Positions 7,136 to 10,133 of a stretch of DNA of 10,133 bases are shown in pieces. Made by a program: the position numbers and the translations under genes. The stretch spans positions 1-10,133 of the forward strand of contig JANNFX010000178.1 of assembly GCA_031380225.1 (NCBI GenBank), read 5' to 3'. The notes beneath the pieces were generated by a model, which had not been told where the DNA came from, did not search any database, and saw only the letters and a program-made list of their open reading frames with translations. Position 1 is the first letter of the stretch. Every line of letters begins with the position of its first letter. Origin of the DNA: JANNFX01 sp031380225 (lineage in GTDB: Bacteria > Pseudomonadota > Alphaproteobacteria > Rhizobiales > Hyphomicrobiaceae).

Positions 7136-7140
7136 ATCAC

Positions 7141-7473
7141 CTAATCCAACGGCACACGGCATCGGCCCATGGCGGCTGCCAGCCCAACGGATGCTTTCTC
7201 AAACGCCTTGTCAGCAAAGCCTTGCCCGCGTTTGGCGATAATATCCGCGCGCTGTTTGGAGCGTCCGGAACTCGGCGAAATCTCGGCCACCCAAATCGTG
7301 GCGCCGTCGGATCCTAAATCACTGGAAATGTCATCGAAAATGCAAGCGCAACTTTGCCGGGTGAATGCGCCACCCCAGGTCATACATTCCGCGACATAGG
7401 CGTTACGGAGTGACGACTCTGCACTCGCTGCACTTGGCCAGATCAGCGCCAATACTATCACCGGCCATTTCAT
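7141..7473 (-). CDS. Small exported protein with four cysteines, function unknown
   Basis: This is a 110-aa protein I do not recognise. It starts at ATG 7473 with a strong GGGAG Shine-Dalgarno sequence six bases upstream, which makes it a credible gene. MKWPVIVLALIWPSAASA is a typical Sec signal peptide with cleavage predicted after ASA, leaving about 92 residues in the periplasm. Four cysteines remain in the mature part: Cys30, Cys42, Cys44 (a CAC motif) and Cys105, which could make two disulfides or bind a metal. The rest is mixed polar with an Ala-rich helix near the C-terminus. It is convergent with tRNA-Gly (5 nt gap) and divergent from the lipoprotein gene. No clear terminator is visible after its stop, and it may read antisense through the tRNA. 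Confidence 0.75.
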   Translation of the reverse strand: MKWPVIVLALIWPSAASAESSLRNAYVAECMTWGGAFTRQSCACIFDDISSDLGSDGATIWVAEISPSSGRSKQRADIIAKRGQGFADKAFEKASVGLAAAMGRCRVPLD

Positions 7474-7575
7474 GACTAACTCCCAAATTTCAGTGCGTGC
7501 GTTTTCGCGACTGTACTTGCAAACTGTGGCTCAAAAGTCATGATTTTTGCAGGGTGTCATCCATCTATCCGCTTT

Positions 7576-7589
7576 CTGGCAGTTGCCAG
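7576..7589. repeat. Inverted repeat CTGGCA-GT-TGCCAG between divergent genes
   Basis: This is a perfect 6-bp inverted repeat with a two-base centre, in the 165-nt space between the small exported protein gene and the lipoprotein gene. Its compact symmetry suits a repressor or activator half-site pair better than an RNA hairpin, but one copy of a 12-base dyad can arise by chance. Confidence 0.25.
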
Positions 7590-7638
7590 CGCTGTCTTGA
7601 CTGCTAAGGTGCGCCTGGGATTGGGACGTGGGGACGTA

Positions 7639-8313
7639 ATGATCACAAGAAATTGGCTGGGTGCGCTGGCGTTTGCCGCCGCGCTGGCTGGGTGTGCGTC
7701 CGCGCCGCCAAGTCCGCTGTCACTGTCAGAAACCAAGTCGCTCAGACTTGATTCAGTCAACGTTTCGGTTGCGCCCGACGCCGCTGTGTCTTGGGCCGGT
7801 GCCGAGGAAGATCTCTACGGACAGAAGCAGGCGGCAGGCCTATTGCAGGAAACTAAAGCGATTGAGACTGGGTCAGTCGGTCTCAACGGAGATCCGAACG
7901 CGATCAAGAATTCCGCGATCGCTGAATTGGCCAAGTCGCCGGAAGGCAAGGCCTATATCAACGAACGCATTGCAGACCGGCTCGGTACGGCGCTGGAGCA
8001 GACCTTAAAACCTTCGCTTCAAATGGGGAGCCGCGCAGTTAAACTCGAAGTCACGGTGCATCAGTTCTCAATTCCGACGGCTGCGCAACGCGTGATTATT
8101 GGGGGCATGCCGGTCATCAAAGCCTCGGCCGTTTTGAAAGATGCAGCGACGGGCGCTATGCTGGCGCAACGTCCGGAAATGATTTCTGCGGCGTATGCTG
8201 GCAATGGATGGGCCGGCGTGTTGGCCGATCAATTTGGTGACGACCTGGATGTCCGGCTGGTCAATTCCTACAGCGCTCAATACAAAGATTGGCTCGTGCC
8301 GCCACAAGGTTGA
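7639..8313 (+). CDS. Predicted outer-membrane lipoprotein, function unknown
   Basis: The frame is open from 7540, but ATG 7639 is the real start on two grounds. GGGGA lies four bases upstream, and the protein then begins with a textbook lipoprotein signal: basic MITRN, a hydrophobic stretch, then LAGC with Cys19 as the lipidated residue. Ala at +2 predicts sorting to the outer membrane. The 224-aa product continues with a Pro/Ser-rich linker (21-30). A mixed domain follows, including a predicted amphipathic helical part (about 84-125) and strand-like segments (VKLEVTVHQF, PVIKASAVLKDAATGAMLA). The D-x-x-TG-x-x-LA pattern recalls small envelope lipoproteins with a beta-strand-turn-strand unit, but I cannot assign a family. 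It is followed 112 nt later by ybjQ in the same direction. Confidence 0.82.
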   Translation: MITRNWLGALAFAAALAGCASAPPSPLSLSETKSLRLDSVNVSVAPDAAVSWAGAEEDLYGQKQAAGLLQETKAIETGSVGLNGDPNAIKNSAIAELAKSPEGKAYINERIADRLGTALEQTLKPSLQMGSRAVKLEVTVHQFSIPTAAQRVIIGGMPVIKASAVLKDAATGAMLAQRPEMISAAYAGNGWAGVLADQFGDDLDVRLVNSYSAQYKDWLVPPQG

Positions 8314-8348
8314 GGCGTCCAAACGGTCACTCATTGTTGAATCCAGAC

Positions 8349-8401
8349 ATTGATGACAGGCCGCACTGCCGGTATGACCATCAATCAATTGCCGATTGAT
8401 G
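8349..8401. repeat. Three copies of ATTGATG, two forming an 8-bp inverted repeat
   Basis: ATTGATG occurs at 8349-8355 and 8395-8401 on the plus strand and at 8379-8385 on the minus strand. The last two are extended to CATCAATC (8379-8386) and GATTGATG (8394-8401), a perfect 8-bp inverted repeat with a 7-nt spacer. The outer two extend as the direct repeat ATTGATGAC. The cluster ends 15 bases before the ybjQ ribosome-binding site, a suitable place for an operator or for an mRNA hairpin that affects translation. Confidence 0.35.
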
Positions 8402-8425
8402 ACTGAGCCAATTCCGGAGCCCGCC

Positions 8426-8746
8426 ATGATCGTCGTTACCACCAATGATTTGACTGGATACAAGATCGTCCGGCACTTGGGTCTCGTGAAGGGGCTAACT
8501 GTCCGGTCTCGGAGCGTCGTCGGCAACATCGGTGCCGCGATCCAGATTTTTTTCGGCGGCAATATTACTGTCTATACGAAATTGGCCGAGCAAACCCGTC
8601 AGGAAGCGTTCAATCTATTGATCGAGCACGCAGAAGCGATGGGTGCCAATGCCGTGCTAGCGATGCGCTATGACGCCAACGAAATCGCCTCTGCCGTGAC
8701 GGAAGTACTTGCTTATGGGACGGCAGTGATCGTGGAAAAAGAGTGA
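8426..8746 (+). CDS. YbjQ/UPF0145 family protein
   Basis: This 106-aa protein matches the length and sequence pattern of the UPF0145 (YbjQ) family. It shows an N-terminal IVVTTNDLTGYKIVRHLGLVKG strand-turn-strand and a central helix (KLAEQTRQEAFNLLIEHAEAMG, near 51-73). It ends with GANAVLAMRYDAN and TEVLAYGTAVIVE. The family is widespread, forms small alpha/beta oligomeric rings and has been suggested to bind metals, but no firm function is known. The start is set by GGAG at 8416-8419, six bases ahead of ATG 8426; an earlier ATG at 8399 has no such site and lies inside the inverted repeat. No signal peptide; presumably cytoplasmic. Confidence 0.92.
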   Translation: MIVVTTNDLTGYKIVRHLGLVKGLTVRSRSVVGNIGAAIQIFFGGNITVYTKLAEQTRQEAFNLLIEHAEAMGANAVLAMRYDANEIASAVTEVLAYGTAVIVEKE

Positions 8747-8834
8747 GGTCATGCATGGGTTGCCACCTGCGCGGCAACTTTTCATTTCACGCTTTCAAAC
8801 TCTCCAACAACATCGCCTGCTGGCGACTGCCCTA

Positions 8835-8863
8835 TTGCCACCCACTGCCACTTCGGCTATGCG
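8835..8863 (+). promoter_or_regulatory. Likely promoter of tRNA-Trp (and possibly secE-nusG)
   Basis: TTGCCA (8835-8840, five of six) and TATGCG (8858-8863) are 17 nt apart, followed by a GC-rich discriminator typical of stable-RNA promoters. Initiation would be near 8870, giving a 5' leader of about 35 nt that contains a small GCGCG/CGCGC hairpin (8885-8899) ahead of the tRNA. Confidence 0.45.
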
Positions 8864-8905
8864 TCCGCCCTCGACAGAGGCCCTGCGCGCTTAACGCGCG
8901 TGTAC

Positions 8906-8981
8906 AGGGGTGTAGCTCAATTGGTAGAGCGTCGGTCTCCAAAACCGAAGGTCGGGGGTTCGAGCCCCTCCGCCCCTGCCA
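8906..8981 (+). tRNA. tRNA-Trp (anticodon CCA)
   Basis: Acceptor AGGGGTG pairs with CGCCCCT (8971-8977) with one wobble. The D arm is GCTC/GAGC, the anticodon stem TCGGT/ACCGA encloses loop CTCCAAA with anticodon CCA, and the T arm is GGGGG-TTCGAGC-CCCTC. Discriminator G8978 is followed by encoded CCA (8979-8981). Location directly ahead of secE-nusG is the usual one in alphaproteobacteria and other proteobacteria, and the tRNA may be processed from a common transcript. Confidence 0.97.
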
Positions 8982-9059
8982 TCTGTTCGGGACTGGACGC
9001 GTAGAATTAGGATTGCAGGCTACGGTATCTTTCGCCGGCCTGAGTTAGGGCAAGGATGG

Positions 9060-9085
9060 AAGCTTTCAGGGCAACTTGAAAGTTT
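9060..9085 (+). other. Hairpin in the secE leader
   Basis: AAGCTTTCA (9060-9068) pairs with TGAAAGTTT (9077-9085) over nine pairs with one G.U, enclosing an 8-nt loop. It covers the upstream TTG (9076) that opens the secE reading frame, which argues that this codon is not the start. It lies between tRNA-Trp and secE and could be a processing site or pause signal. There is no adequate T-run for termination. Confidence 0.35.
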
Positions 9086-9138
9086 GCGTCCATTTGTCGC
9101 ATTGTGACTTGCCTGACAAAAAGTGGGATGACAAATTG

Positions 9139-9336
9139 ATGGCAAAGCTTAATCCATTGCAATTCATCCAAGAGGTCCGTCACGAAGTCGCGAAGGTAAC
9201 CTGGCCCACCTGGAAAGAGGTGTGGATTACCACGGTCATGGTATTGATCATGGTTACTTTGGCCGCACTGTTCTTCCTGTTAGCGGACTACATCTTCCAG
9301 CATGTGATGAAGTTGATCCTTGGGTTTGAAAAGTAG
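9139..9336 (+). CDS. secE: Preprotein translocase subunit SecE
   Basis: This 65-aa protein is the essential single-span SecE of the SecYEG channel in the inner membrane, clamping SecY. The amphipathic helix ahead of the membrane segment carries the family signature EVRHEVAKVTWPTWKEVWITT (residues 12-32), and one transmembrane helix follows at about 31-50. ATG 9139 gives the normal short alphaproteobacterial length; GGGA (9125-9128) lies ten bases ahead. A TTG at 9076 would add 21 residues with no conserved feature and lies in a hairpin. It is 97 nt before nusG in the same direction. Confidence 0.95.
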   Translation: MAKLNPLQFIQEVRHEVAKVTWPTWKEVWITTVMVLIMVTLAALFFLLADYIFQHVMKLILGFEK

Positions 9337-9343
9337 TGGTTTG

Positions 9344-9362
9344 CTGGGGTCGTTGACCCCAG
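9344..9362 (+). terminator. Perfect hairpin between secE and nusG, possible weak terminator or attenuator
   Basis: CTGGGGTC (9344-9351) and GACCCCAG (9355-9362) are fully complementary around a 3-nt loop. A T-rich but interrupted stretch follows (ATTCGTTTGTTTT, about 9365-9377). It starts 8 nt after the secE stop. It could lower read-through into nusG, pause RNA polymerase or be an RNase-processing site. The broken T-run makes strong termination unlikely. Confidence 0.4.
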
Positions 9363-9433
9363 GCATTCGTTTGTTTTCGTGCGCAATTGCAGCGGTTTGA
9401 CGACGGTCAGTGGATCTGGAGAGACGTGGTTTC

Positions 9434-9970
9434 ATGGCCAAGCGCTGGTATATTGTTCACGCCTACACCAACTTCGAACGCAAAGTGGCCGACTCGATCA
9501 AAGAGCGCGCCAAGACAGCGGGCTTAGAAAGTTTGTTTGACGAAGTGATGGTGCCGACCGAAGAAATTATCGAGGTCAAGCGCGGCCGTAAGGTTCAGTC
9601 CGAGCGCAAATTCCTGCCGGGCTACGTGCTGGTCAAAATGGAAATGACCGACGCTGCGTTCGTTTTGATCAAGAACACACCGAAGGTCACTGGCTTCCTC
9701 GGTGCCGACAATAAACCCCACGCCATCTCTGACAACGAGGCGATGCGGATTTTGAATCAGGTCAAGGATGGCGTTGAGCGGCCAGTCCCATCGGTGATCT
9801 ACGAAGTTGGTGAGCAGGTGAAAGTCGTCGACGGCCCGTTTGCTTCGTTTCAAGGCGAAGTCGAAGAAGTCGATGGCGAACGTTCACGCCTGAAGGTTGG
9901 GGTGTCCATTTTCGGCCGGAAAACGCCCGTCGAGCTGGAGTTCGGTCAAGTGGAAAAGGTACCGGCTTAA
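9434..9970 (+). CDS. nusG: Transcription termination/antitermination factor NusG
   Basis: This 178-aa protein binds RNA polymerase, suppresses pausing, couples transcription to translation through ribosomal protein S10 and assists Rho. The NGN domain begins at MAKRWYIVHAYTNFERKVA and includes RKFLPGYVLVKMEM (residues 58-71) and NTPKVTGFLG (81-90). The KOW domain is EVGEQVKVVDGPFASFQGEV (124-143) followed by VGVSIFGRKTPVELEFGQVEKV (155-176). ATG 9434 was chosen because homologues begin at MAKRWY and GGAGAG lies ten bases upstream; a GTG at 9410 is the extended alternative. Full-length and intact. The expected next gene is rplK. Confidence 0.97.
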   Translation: MAKRWYIVHAYTNFERKVADSIKERAKTAGLESLFDEVMVPTEEIIEVKRGRKVQSERKFLPGYVLVKMEMTDAAFVLIKNTPKVTGFLGADNKPHAISDNEAMRILNQVKDGVERPVPSVIYEVGEQVKVVDGPFASFQGEVEEVDGERSRLKVGVSIFGRKTPVELEFGQVEKVPA

Positions 9971-10133
9971 TGCCGGAAGTATGGAGTCGATGAGAGGCGT
10001 GAGTTTGGGCCCGGCTTGGTGTCCGGGCAAATGCGGCAAGATAAGATTTTCGGAATTCGGCCTTCGGGCCGGGTAGCCGCAGCAGGCAACGCAAAACGCG
10101 TTTTGCTTGATGCGGTTTTCGCGCGGGAGAACT
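9971..10133 (+). other. nusG downstream spacer / leader of the next gene (probably rplK)
   Basis: This 163-nt stretch contains several hairpins. CCGGC/GCCGG (9962-9976) spans the nusG stop. GCCCGG/CCGGGC (10009-10028) has an 8-nt loop. CGGCC-TTCG-GGCCG (10058-10071) has the stable UUCG loop. GCAAAACGCGTTTTGC (10091-10106) is a perfect 16-base palindrome. None is followed by a clean T-run. GGGAGA at 10125-10130 is a strong ribosome-binding site for a start codon just past the window edge. By the usual gene order this is ribosomal protein L11 (rplK), so the spacer is a candidate ribosomal-protein leader, but I cannot match it to a known L1/L11 regulatory motif. Confidence 0.5.

Noticed and set aside
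6942..7136. Leftward 64-codon frame beginning MERAKGIEPSSSVWK
   Set aside because: Its start is the reverse complement of tRNA-Gly; peptides of the type 'RAKGIEPS..WK..ALPLSY' are a well-known annotation artefact of antisense tRNA genes.
8743..9048. Rightward 101-codon frame containing GCSSIGRASVSKTEGRGFEPLRP
   Set aside because: The segment is the translation of tRNA-Trp itself, a common false gene. It has no usable ribosome-binding site and runs across two non-coding regions.

Overview
The window looks like a chromosomal housekeeping region of an alphaproteobacterium, most likely of the Hyphomicrobiales (Rhizobiales) type. The basis is moderate-to-high GC, the alphaproteobacterial form of Ppx/GppA ('DLGTNNCRLL' phosphate loop after a disordered N-terminal extension), a ppx-rlmE-MATE gene run, and the order tRNA-Trp - secE - nusG, followed presumably by rplK just past the right edge. 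No phage genes, transposases, CRISPR arrays or defence genes were seen.

Layout. 1-308 holds no protein gene but is rich in inverted repeats. It ends in a plus-strand hairpin plus T-run that overlaps the 3' end of a leftward gene for an exported M15-family peptidase (309-1154). A short divergent promoter region follows. Then comes a rightward run: a Ppx/GppA phosphatase (domain from about 1529, start uncertain), 23S rRNA methyltransferase RlmE (ATGA overlap) and a MATE exporter. After a 119-nt gap there is a large membrane-anchored WbpM/CapD/PglF-type nucleotide-sugar 4,6-dehydratase (4840-6837). tRNA-Gly(TCC) at 7062-7135 meets a convergent small exported four-cysteine protein (7141-7473). 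Divergent from the latter is a 224-aa lipoprotein of unknown function (7639-8313), then a YbjQ/UPF0145 protein (8426-8746), tRNA-Trp(CCA) (8906-8981), secE and nusG. The last 163 nt are a hairpin-rich spacer ending in a strong Shine-Dalgarno sequence for a gene outside the window.

How the genes fit together. The right end is the core translation/export/transcription cluster. ppx and rlmE are translationally coupled and link phosphate/alarmone metabolism with ribosome maturation. The M15 peptidase, the dehydratase and the lipoprotein all act on or in the cell envelope, but nothing shows that they form one pathway.

What stands out is RNA-level structure rather than a new protein system: (a) a plus-strand terminator at 287-317 that shares its 5' arm with a 13-bp helix at 242-294, whose G.U pair and GAAA loop favour a plus-strand RNA; (b) an attenuator-like pair of hairpins within the ppx N-terminal extension (1314-1388); (c) perfect or near-perfect hairpins before secE, between secE and nusG, and after nusG. 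All are readings by eye and need folding and comparative tests. I found no convincing undescribed multi-gene system.
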